A stretch of DNA of 64,000 nucleotides from Pseudomonas sp. Irchel s3h17. GTDB taxonomy: Bacteria > Pseudomonadota > Gammaproteobacteria > Pseudomonadales > Pseudomonadaceae. This document shows, piece by piece, positions 16,130 through 23,050 of this stretch. Where the stretch lies: positions 160,794 through 224,793 of the forward strand of contig NZ_FYDL01000005.1 in NCBI RefSeq assembly GCF_900187505.1, written 5' to 3'. The position numbers and the translations under genes were made by a program. The notes beneath the pieces were generated by a model. That model was not told where the DNA came from. It searched no databases and worked only from the letters and a program-made list of their open reading frames with translations. Each line of letters begins with the position of its first letter. The first letter of the stretch is position 1.

Positions 16130-16912
16130 ATGAAAAAAACATTGCTGACCCTCTCTGCGCTGACGTTGTGCATGGCTGCAGGCCTGGCAACGGCCAAGGA
16201 ATACAAGGAACTGCGTTTTGGTGTCGATCCGTCCTACGCACCGTTCGAATCCAAAGCGGCCGATGGCAGCCTGGTAGGCTTCGATATCGATCTGGGCAAT
16301 GCAATCTGCGCCGAGCTGAAGGTCAAGTGCAAATGGGTCGAGAGCGATTTCGACGGCACGATTCCGGGTCTGAAAGCCAACAAGTTCGACGGCGTGATCT
16401 CCTCGATGACCGTGACGCCGGCCCGCGAGAAGGTTATCGACTTCTCCAGTGAACTGTTCTCCGGCCCGACCGCGCTGGTGTTCAAGAAAGGCGTCAGCCT
16501 CAGCACCGACCCGGATTCCCTGAAGGGCAAGAAAGTCGGTTACGAGCAGGGCACTATTCAAGAGGCCTACGCCAAGAAAATACTGGACAAGGCAGGGGTG
16601 CAGACCCAGGCCTACGCCAACCAGGACCAGGTCTACGCGGACCTGATTTCCGGTCGCCTCGACGCCTCGATCCAGGACATGCTGCAGGCCGAACTGGGTT
16701 TCCTGAAGTCGCCTCAAGGCGTGGGTTTCGAGGTCAGCCCGCCCGTCGACAGCGAACTGTTGCCTGCCAAGACCGCAGTGGGTATCGCCAAAGGCAATAC
16801 CGAGCTCAAGGCCCTTATCGATAAAGGCATCAAGGCACTGCACGATGACGGCACCTACGCCTCGATCCAGAAGAAACACTTCGGTGATCTGAATCTCTAC
16901 AGCGGTAAATAA
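16130..16912 (+). CDS. Basic amino acid ABC transporter, periplasmic binding protein
   Basis: A 260-residue type II solute-binding protein (SBP_bac_3) of the HisJ/ArgT/AotJ group. The signal peptide is KKTLLTLSALTLCMAAGLATA. Hallmarks are LRFGVDPSYAPFESK, GSLVGFDIDLGNAICAEL, FDGVISSMTVTPAREKVIDF and AVGIAKGNTELKALIDKGI. The ligand is probably Arg, Lys, ornithine or His; residues alone do not decide. The ATG at 16130 is chosen over 16106 for the signal peptide. It is followed by a terminator, so it is likely made in excess over the permease. Confidence 0.92.
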   Translation: MKKTLLTLSALTLCMAAGLATAKEYKELRFGVDPSYAPFESKAADGSLVGFDIDLGNAICAELKVKCKWVESDFDGTIPGLKANKFDGVISSMTVTPAREKVIDFSSELFSGPTALVFKKGVSLSTDPDSLKGKKVGYEQGTIQEAYAKKILDKAGVQTQAYANQDQVYADLISGRLDASIQDMLQAELGFLKSPQGVGFEVSPPVDSELLPAKTAVGIAKGNTELKALIDKGIKALHDDGTYASIQKKHFGDLNLYSGK

Positions 16913-16918
16913 CGCCCT

Positions 16919-16946
16919 GCGCCCGTCCCCGGATGGGCGCTTTTTT
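16919..16946 (+). terminator. Partial terminator between binding protein and permease genes
   Basis: GCGCCCGTCC / GGATGGGCGC with a short loop and six T lies between two genes of one operon. Leaky termination here would set a high ratio of binding protein to permease. Confidence 0.85.
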
Positions 16947-16966
16947 ATCGCTATAGGTCCTCAATT

Positions 16967-17695
16967 ATGTTCGAAGCTGTGCTACAGACACTCGGGCTTT
17001 CCGCATTCAGCTTGCAGGGTTTTGGCCCTCTGCTGCTGGAAGGCACCTGGATGACCGTCAAGTTATCGATACTGTCACTGTTGCTGAGCGTTGTGCTCGG
17101 CCTGATCGGTGCCAGCGCGAAACTCTCCAGCGTCAAGCTGTTGCGCATTCCGGCCCAGCTCTACACCACGCTGATTCGCGGTGTGCCGGACCTGGTGCTG
17201 ATGCTGCTGATTTTCTACAGCCTGCAAACCTGGCTCACCAGCTTCACGGTGGTCATGGACTGGGAATACATCGAGATCAATCCCTTTGGTGCGGGGATCA
17301 TTACCCTGGGCTTCATTTATGGCGCCTATTTCACCGAGACCTTTCGTGGCGCGATCCTCGCCGTACCCCGTGGGCAGATGGAAGCGGCTACCGCCTATGG
17401 CTTGAGCCGTGCCCAGCGTTTTCGCTTCGTGGTCTTCCCGCAAATGATGCGCTTTGCCCTGCCGGGTATCGGCAACAACTGGATGGTGATCCTCAAGGCC
17501 ACCGCACTGGTGTCGATCATCGGCCTGGCCGACCTGGTCAAGGCCGCCCAGGACGCTGGCAAAAGCACCTATCAGCTGTTCTTTTTCCTGGTGTTGGCGG
17601 CACTGATCTACCTGGTGATTACCAGCGCGTCGAACGTTGTCCTGCGCTGGCTTGAACGGCACTACGCGGCAGGCACCCGGGAGGCAGTACGATGA
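16967..17695 (+). CDS. Basic amino acid ABC transporter permease (HisQ type)
   Basis: A 242-residue polar amino acid permease with about five membrane helices. The EAA loop is EAATAYGLSRAQRFRFVVFP followed by RFALPGIGNNW, and RGVPDLVLMLLIFY is typical of HisQ. It pairs with the HisM-type gene, whose ATG overlaps its stop (ATGA). Confidence 0.92.
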   Translation: MFEAVLQTLGLSAFSLQGFGPLLLEGTWMTVKLSILSLLLSVVLGLIGASAKLSSVKLLRIPAQLYTTLIRGVPDLVLMLLIFYSLQTWLTSFTVVMDWEYIEINPFGAGIITLGFIYGAYFTETFRGAILAVPRGQMEAATAYGLSRAQRFRFVVFPQMMRFALPGIGNNWMVILKATALVSIIGLADLVKAAQDAGKSTYQLFFFLVLAALIYLVITSASNVVLRWLERHYAAGTREAVR

Positions 17696-18402
17696 TTGAA
17701 CTCATGCAGGAATACTGGAAGCCGTTCTTCTATAGCGACGGTTACCACATCACCGGCCTGGCCATGACCCTGTGGTTGCTCAGCGCCTCGATCCTGATCG
17801 GTTTCCTGGTGTCGATCCCGCTGTCCATCGCCCGGGTTTCCTCCAGGTTCTACGTGCGTCTGCCGGTGCAGTTCTACACCTACCTGTTCCGGGGGACGCC
17901 GCTCTATATCCAGCTGCTGATCTGCTACACCGGGATCTACAGCCTGGCCGCGATCCGCGCGCAGCCGGTGCTGGATGCGTTCTTTCGCGATGCGATGAAC
18001 TGCACCATCCTGGCGTTTGCCCTGAACACCTGTGCCTACACCACGGAGATTTTCGCCGGGGCGATTCGCAGCATGGCCCACGGCGAAGTCGAAGCGGCCA
18101 AGGCCTACGGCCTGACCGGCTGGAAGCTGTATGCCTACGTGATCATGCCCTCGGCGTTGCGTCGCTCGCTGCCGTACTACAGCAACGAAGTGATCCTGAT
18201 GCTGCACTCGACCACCGTGGCCTTTACCGCAACCATCCCGGATATTCTGAAAGTCGCTCGCGACGCCAACTCCGCGACCTTCCTGACCTTCCAGTCGTTC
18301 GGCATCGCCGCGTTGATTTACCTGGCGGTCACCTTTGCGCTCGTCGGTCTGTTCCGACTGGCTGAACGCCGCTGGCTGGCCTTTCTCGGCCCGGCTCACT
18401 AA
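17692..18402 (+). CDS. Basic amino acid ABC transporter permease (HisM type)
   Basis: A 236-residue second permease. RGTPLYIQLLICYTGIY and the EAA loop EVEAAKAYGLTGWKLYAYV (followed by IMPSALRRSLP) match HisM. It overlaps the HisQ-type gene by 4 nt and is 27 nt before the ATPase start. Confidence 0.92.
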   Translation: MIELMQEYWKPFFYSDGYHITGLAMTLWLLSASILIGFLVSIPLSIARVSSRFYVRLPVQFYTYLFRGTPLYIQLLICYTGIYSLAAIRAQPVLDAFFRDAMNCTILAFALNTCAYTTEIFAGAIRSMAHGEVEAAKAYGLTGWKLYAYVIMPSALRRSLPYYSNEVILMLHSTTVAFTATIPDILKVARDANSATFLTFQSFGIAALIYLAVTFALVGLFRLAERRWLAFLGPAH

Positions 18403-18429
18403 GACTTCCCGTTGAGGATGCTTGCGCAC

Positions 18430-19194
18430 ATGTACAAATTGACGATTGAAGACCTGCACAAGAGTTACGGTAGCCACGAAGTGCTCAAGGGCGTTTCGCT
18501 GAAGGCCAATACCGGTGACGTGATCAGCCTGATCGGCGCCAGCGGTTCGGGCAAGAGTACCTTCCTGCGCTGCATCAATTTTCTCGAGACCCCCAACGAC
18601 GGCGCCATGAGCATGGACGGCAAGTCGATTCGCATGGTCAAGGATCACCACGGCATGCGCGTGGCGGACGATGCCGAACTGCAACGACTGCGTACCCGAC
18701 TGGCGATGGTGTTCCAGCATTTCAATCTGTGGGGCCACATGACCGTGCTGGAAAACATCACCATGGCCCCGCGCCGGGTGCTGGGCGTGAGTAAAAAGGA
18801 CGCTGAAGAGCGGGCTCGCCGTTATCTGGACAAGGTCGGCCTGCCCGCCCGAGTCGCGGACCAGTACCCGGCGTTTCTCTCCGGTGGCCAGCAGCAGCGC
18901 GTGGCCATTGCCCGTGCGCTGGCCATGGAGCCGGAAATCATGCTGTTCGACGAGCCGACCTCGGCCCTGGACCCGGAACTGGTGGGCGAAGTGCTCAAGG
19001 TGATCCAGGGGCTGGCCGAAGAAGGCCGGACCATGATCATGGTTACCCACGAAATGAGCTTCGCGCGCAAAGTGTCCAACCAGGTGCTGTTCCTGCATCA
19101 GGGGCGGGTCGAGGAACAGGGCGCGCCAGAAGCGGTGCTGGGCAATCCGAAGAGCGAGCGTTTGCAGCAGTTCCTCAGCGGTAACCTCAAGTAA
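18430..19194 (+). CDS. Basic amino acid ABC transporter ATP-binding protein (HisP type)
   Basis: A 254-residue ABC ATPase. Walker A is GASGSGKST, the signature [15 protein letters not shown], Walker [20 protein letters not shown] and the H loop MVTHEMSFA. It contains the HisP/ArgP insertion after the Q loop ([17 protein letters not shown]). The start at 18430 fits homologues ([14 protein letters not shown]) and has TTGAGGA upstream at a rather long distance; ATG 18418 is in frame but has no room for a ribosome site. Confidence 0.92.
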   Translation: MYKLTIEDLHKSYGSHEVLKGVSLKANTGDVISLIGASGSGKSTFLRCINFLETPNDGAMSMDGKSIRMVKDHHGMRVADDAELQRLRTRLAMVFQHFNLWGHMTVLENITMAPRRVLGVSKKDAEERARRYLDKVGLPARVADQYPAFLSGGQQQRVAIARALAMEPEIMLFDEPTSALDPELVGEVLKVIQGLAEEGRTMIMVTHEMSFARKVSNQVLFLHQGRVEEQGAPEAVLGNPKSERLQQFLSGNLK

Positions 19195-19209
19195 CAGGCC
19201 GCGCTGTCA

Positions 19210-19242
19210 GGCCGGAGAGCAACTGCCCGTTGCTCACCGGCC
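19210..19242. terminator. Strong hairpin between converging genes
   Basis: GGCCGG-A-GAGCAAC-TGCCC-GTTGCTC-A-CCGGCC lies between the HisP-type gene and the converging LysE gene. There is no T tract, so it may act as a transcript 3' stabiliser rather than an intrinsic terminator. Confidence 0.6.
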
Positions 19243-19249
19243 CGAGGAT

Positions 19250-19888
19250 TCACAGCGAGAGCATCAAGCGCCCGGCAAACAGGATCAGGATCACGCCCAT
19301 GGTCCGTTCGAACCAGTGGCCCATGCGCATGAACAACACCCGCACCCGGTTGCTTGAAAAGAACAACGCCACAATCACGAACCACAGGGCATTGACGAAG
19401 CACATCCACAGCCCGTACAGCGCCTGCACCTGCAAGGGCGTCGTGGCGCTGATGAGGGTGGTGAATATCGCCAGGAAGAACAGCGTTGCCTTGGGGTTGG
19501 TGGCGTTGGTCAGGAAACCCGTGGTGAATGCCTTGAACAGGGTCTGCTGTTCCAGCGATGGCGCTTGCGCGTTCTCGCCTTCGACCGTCGACTTGGGTTT
19601 GCTGCGCAGCAGGCTCACGCCGAGGTACAGAATGTAGGCGCCCCCCACCACCTTGGCCACTGTCAACAGCCAGGGCGTGGTGTGCATCAATGCGCCCACT
19701 CCCAGCAAGGTATAGAGCACATGCACCGAAATGCCGGCGCCAATGCCCAGCGCCGTGCAGATCCCGACCACGCGCCCGAACCGCACGCTCTGGCGGATGG
19801 TTACCGCAAAATCAGGTCCCGGTGCGACGACGGCCAGAAAATGAATGGTCGCCAGCGCCAGGAATTCGCCTAGGTAATTCGAAAGCAT
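19250..19888 (-). CDS. LysE/RhtB family amino acid exporter
   Basis: A 212-residue inner membrane protein with about six helices. The family motif is near the N-terminus (VVAPGPDFAVTIRQSVRFGR), with GIGAGISVHVLYTLLGVGAL and TGFLTNATNPKATLFFLAIF following. Such proteins export amino acids or related compounds. It begins 1 nt after the dioxygenase stop, so the two are almost certainly co-translated; the exported substrate may be the dioxygenase product (inference). Confidence 0.9.
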   Translation of the reverse strand: MLSNYLGEFLALATIHFLAVVAPGPDFAVTIRQSVRFGRVVGICTALGIGAGISVHVLYTLLGVGALMHTTPWLLTVAKVVGGAYILYLGVSLLRSKPKSTVEGENAQAPSLEQQTLFKAFTTGFLTNATNPKATLFFLAIFTTLISATTPLQVQALYGLWMCFVNALWFVIVALFFSSNRVRVLFMRMGHWFERTMGVILILFAGRLMLSL

Positions 19889-19889
19889 T

Positions 19890-20660
19890 TCAACTCCAAA
19901 AGGTCAGGGGGGAGGCATTGCCGCGATAGCCGACAAAGAACGACAGGCTCAATCGTGGATCGGCCAGTCCCGGTGTCACCGCGTGCATGCGGCGTGAATT
20001 GAACATGATGAAATCGCCGGGCCGCGGAACGATCTCCAGGGTGGGCGGGCCTAGCAGGGCCGGGTCGATGCCGTAGCTGTCGCCGCGCATTTCATCGAAC
20101 CGTTCGGGTGAGATGTCGTGGTCCCAGATCTGCAGGGCGCCTCCTGCGGTGGGCATATTCAGGTAGAGGTTGCAGGCAAATTGCGCTTCCAGGCTGCGGG
20201 CCTGAAAACTGTCGGGTGCGTCCTTGGCGAAAATGTCGTGGTGAGCCAGGAAGCACACCCCGGGCTTGACCACTCGGGACAGGCCGGCATACATCTTGCG
20301 ACCGTACAGGGTTTCCAGGTGTGCGCCGGCTGGCCATGCCTCGTCGAGCAGGCAGCGCAGGGTGTCGATGGGGGAGGAGTAGGGCGCGCACCGGGCACGC
20401 AGTTCGGCGGTGTTGGCACTGGCGCGCTCGAAATAGTCTTCGACCAGCGGTGGCTGGTTTTGCGCTTCGTAGAACGCCATGCCGATGCGTCCGATACTGG
20501 GGGCATTGATGTAGCCCTCGAAACCGGGGGCGAGAATCTTGTTGCCGATCTGGAGGGCGAGCGGTCCGGGGAGAAAGTGCTTGAGCCGGATGGCGAGCAC
20601 CTCTTCGTTGGCCAGTTTTTGTAGGCAGGTCTCATCGAGACATCCGACGTCGAGCATCAT
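19890..20660 (-). CDS. 2-oxoglutarate/Fe(II)-dependent dioxygenase family protein
   Basis: A 256-residue protein. The double-stranded beta-helix facial triad is visible: HxD in LAHHDIFAKDA (about 153-156), the distal His in RRMHAVTPG and the 2-oxoglutarate-binding Arg in DPRLSLSFFVGYRG. The substrate is unknown. Its neighbours (LysE exporter, AlaX editing protein, basic amino acid importer) suggest a free amino acid or derivative. The start has two tandem ATG codons and only GGAC as a ribosome site. It lies 106 nt after alaX in the same direction. Confidence 0.8.
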   Translation of the reverse strand: MMLDVGCLDETCLQKLANEEVLAIRLKHFLPGPLALQIGNKILAPGFEGYINAPSIGRIGMAFYEAQNQPPLVEDYFERASANTAELRARCAPYSSPIDTLRCLLDEAWPAGAHLETLYGRKMYAGLSRVVKPGVCFLAHHDIFAKDAPDSFQARSLEAQFACNLYLNMPTAGGALQIWDHDISPERFDEMRGDSYGIDPALLGPPTLEIVPRPGDFIMFNSRRMHAVTPGLADPRLSLSFFVGYRGNASPLTFWS

Positions 20661-20766
20661 GTCTTAGGTCCATCTAGCAGAGAGTCATCAAGCCTGCGAG
20701 TGCAGGCCCACCGGCTTCAGGCAATGACGCTGGCTCGAGCGCAGCACCGCGTCATCGCCGAATGAC

Positions 20767-21393
20767 TCAGCTCACGTCGTAGCGAACTGAAAGCGCGCCT
20801 TTCTTTTGCGAAAGGGAAGCGATAGTGACCGTGCCTAATTCCTGCAGGCGCCGTACATGGGTGCCGCCACAGCCATAGGCGGGCAGCTCGCCGAAACCGA
20901 TTTCCCGCGCGCCTTCGCGTAGCGAGGTCAAGCGCGGCAGATCATTGGCAATCCACTGGGCCAGGGTGTTCTGGAGTGTCTCGACGTTGAGTTCCTGTGG
21001 CGTCTGGCCCGGCATGAACGTCACGCGACCCTCGCCAGGCCAGTGATGGGCCTTGACGGGAATCCAGCCCAGGGATTCGGCACAGTGACCAATCAAGTGC
21101 CCGGCCGAATGCAGGCGGGTATTGAGTTGTCGACGCGGCTCGTCGACCCGTATCCGGGTCATTCCCGGGGCAACCGGCTGGTCGACATAGTGCACGATCC
21201 GGTCCGCTTCCTGGGTGACGCGCATGACCTGGCTGTCGCCGATCCACCCGGTGTCACAGGGTTGACCTCCACCCTGGGGATGGAACAGCGTCGCTCGCAG
21301 CTCGACGGCAAACTCGTTTTCGCAGGGCGTACATTCCAGGACTTCCACGTTGGCCTTGAGGTCATCACTATGGAAAAAGAGGCGAAGCGTCAT
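20767..21393 (-). CDS. alaX: Alanyl-tRNA editing protein AlaX
   Basis: A 208-residue free-standing homologue of the AlaRS editing domain. It deacylates tRNA-Ala mischarged with Ser or Gly. The zinc ligands are HSAGH (about residue 95) and CGGTH (about 175), and FHPQGGGQPCDTG is the conserved N-terminal motif. It is first in an operon with the dioxygenase and LysE genes. AAGG lies 9 nt before the ATG, and a promoter with perfect TATAAT lies 26 nt upstream of the start. Confidence 0.9.
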   Translation of the reverse strand: MTLRLFFHSDDLKANVEVLECTPCENEFAVELRATLFHPQGGGQPCDTGWIGDSQVMRVTQEADRIVHYVDQPVAPGMTRIRVDEPRRQLNTRLHSAGHLIGHCAESLGWIPVKAHHWPGEGRVTFMPGQTPQELNVETLQNTLAQWIANDLPRLTSLREGAREIGFGELPAYGCGGTHVRRLQELGTVTIASLSQKKGALSVRYDVS

Positions 21394-21425
21394 ATTCCAC
21401 GGCCTTACTAAAAATTCTGGTTTTT

Positions 21426-21454
21426 ATTATATGTATCGCCGAATTACGTGATAA
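21426..21454 (-). promoter_or_regulatory. Sigma-70 promoter of alaX operon, overlapped by a palindrome
   Basis: On the reverse strand, TTATCA (21449-21454), a 17-bp spacer, then TATAAT (21426-21431). The expected start gives a leader of about 26 nt. The palindrome ATTA-CGTGA-TAAT (21443-21455) covers the -35 and may be where the divergent LysR regulator binds. Confidence 0.7.
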
Positions 21455-21484
21455 TCCGTTTAAACATCAAAGGACTGTTGTGCT

Positions 21485-22483
21485 GTGAGCATAAATCTAC
21501 CGCTGCCGTTGCTGGGTGAAATGGCGATTTTCGTCAAGGTCGTCGAGACCGGCAGCTTCTCCGAAGCCGCCCGGCAGATGGGTTCGTCACCCTCAGCGGT
21601 GAGCCGCAGCATCTCGCGCCTGGAGAAAGCCCTGGCCACCCGCCTGCTTCAGCGCACCACGCGTAAATTGCGCTTGAGCGACGGCGGTGAGGAGGTGTTC
21701 AAGCGGTGCCAGGAGATGGTCAGCGCCGCCCGTTCGGTGATGGAAATCAGTGGTCAGTTCACCCAGGAGGCCGAAGGGCTGGTGCGGGTCAGCGTGCCGA
21801 AGGCGGTGGGACGATTCGTGATTCATCCCCACATGCCGGAATTTCTTCGCCGTTATCCCAAGGTCGATGTAGAACTGCTGCTGGAGGATCGCCAGGTTGA
21901 CCTGATCGACGATCATGTCGACCTGGCCATTCGCATTACCGATCGCCCGCCCGCGGGACTGGTGGGGCGGCAACTGCTGACCATCGACCACATGCTGTGC
22001 GCGACCCCCCAGTACCTGTCCGAGCACGGCACGCCCACCCATCCCCATGACTTGCTCAACCACAGTTGTGTTTACCTGGGCGAAACCCCAAGCGATGCGC
22101 GGTGGAAGTTCAGGAAGGGCAGCAAAGCGGTCACCGTCGGTGTGCGTGGCCGATATGCGGCCAATCACACCGGCGTGCGCCTGGGGGCCGTGTTGCAGCA
22201 CATCGGCATTGGCAGCCTGCCGTATTTCACGGCGCGCCATGCCCTGGAACAAGGCTTGATCGTGCAGGTACTGCCGGACTGGACCTTTCTGGCCTCCTAT
22301 CATGGTGGCGCCTGGTTGCTGCATTCGCCGACGCGCTACCTGCCGCCCAAGCTGCGGGTACTGATCGACTATCTGGTGGAGTGCCTGGAGAAGGAGCCGA
22401 CCCTGAGCAACCCGGGCAAGTCCGCGGGGGCAGGCAAGCTCGAGGCGCAGTACGAGTTGCCCGAGAGTGAGGGGTTGTTCTGA
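21485..22483 (+). CDS. LysR-family transcriptional regulator
   Basis: A 332-residue LysR regulator. The N-terminal winged HTH is MAIFVKVVETGSFSEAARQM with SPSAVSRSISRLEKAL, followed by a linker helix and a periplasmic-binding-protein-like ligand domain (about 95-300). The start is GTG (21485), with AAAGGAC upstream. The C-terminal 30 residues (KSAGAGKLEAQYELPESEG) extend past the usual domain. It is divergent from alaX with a 91-bp shared promoter region and likely controls the alaX-dioxygenase-lysE operon. Confidence 0.9.
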   Translation: MSINLPLPLLGEMAIFVKVVETGSFSEAARQMGSSPSAVSRSISRLEKALATRLLQRTTRKLRLSDGGEEVFKRCQEMVSAARSVMEISGQFTQEAEGLVRVSVPKAVGRFVIHPHMPEFLRRYPKVDVELLLEDRQVDLIDDHVDLAIRITDRPPAGLVGRQLLTIDHMLCATPQYLSEHGTPTHPHDLLNHSCVYLGETPSDARWKFRKGSKAVTVGVRGRYAANHTGVRLGAVLQHIGIGSLPYFTARHALEQGLIVQVLPDWTFLASYHGGAWLLHSPTRYLPPKLRVLIDYLVECLEKEPTLSNPGKSAGAGKLEAQYELPESEGLF

Positions 22484-22504
22484 CAGTCAGGATTCAAGCC
22501 CATG

Positions 22505-22536
22505 AAAAAGGCCCGCCGGTCGAACCGTGCGGGCCT
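22505..22536 (-). terminator. Bidirectional terminator
   Basis: AAAAAGGCCCGC / GCGGGCCT with TTCGA-like loop bases. Reading on the reverse strand it ends in five T, so it stops the 22557-22955 gene. It also follows the LysR gene. Confidence 0.85.
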
Positions 22537-22556
22537 GTTGTGTCACTGAGCGCAGA

Positions 22557-22955
22557 TCAGTGCTTGCTGTCCTGGTTCGACAGGGCCAGCAGTTGCTTTT
22601 CCTGGTTCCAGTCAAACGGCTCATCGTTCTGCTCGGCTTCATAACGACGTTCTTCGAGGGCCTGGTACAGGTGGATTTCATCGTCTGGCATGTAGTGCAG
22701 GCAGTCGCCGGCGAAGTACCACAGCAGGTCCCGTGGTACCAGGTGGGCAATTTGCGGGTAGCGTTGGATCACCTGGCACAGCAGGTCCTGGCCCAGGTAC
22801 TGGCTTTCGATCGGATCGATCGGCAACGAGGCGCGCAGTTCGTCGAAGCGCTCCAGAAACAGCGCATGGCTTTCTTCCGGGACCTGCTCGGCTTCACCGA
22901 CAGCGACCAGAATACTGCGCAGGAGGTCGAGCTGGACGAGAGTTTGGTCGAGCAT
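22557..22955 (-). CDS. Conserved Pseudomonas protein (PA2817-like)
   Basis: A 132-residue acidic soluble protein (LDQTLVQLDLLRSILVAVGE at the start, PHYMPDDEI-like centre with CLHYMPDDEIHLYQALEE). It has no signal peptide or membrane helix. I believe it is the family named after PA2817, which sits beside a FadE-type gene in P. aeruginosa as here. The function is unknown. The start has GAGGACTCC upstream and it may be co-transcribed with nothing else, as fadE ends 95 nt before it. Confidence 0.75.
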   Translation of the reverse strand: MLDQTLVQLDLLRSILVAVGEAEQVPEESHALFLERFDELRASLPIDPIESQYLGQDLLCQVIQRYPQIAHLVPRDLLWYFAGDCLHYMPDDEIHLYQALEERRYEAEQNDEPFDWNQEKQLLALSNQDSKH

Positions 22956-23050
22956 AACGGGAGTCCTCTAGAACTAAAGCAAAACGGGCGCCGGAGTATA
23001 TAGCCCCGACGCCCGCATTTCATCATTGAACCGCTGGGCGTGCCGTTGCT

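Noticed and set aside
17662..19098. A 478-codon reverse ORF spanning a permease and ATPase gene
   Set aside because: It is antisense to two well-defined ABC transporter genes and has no motif of its own.
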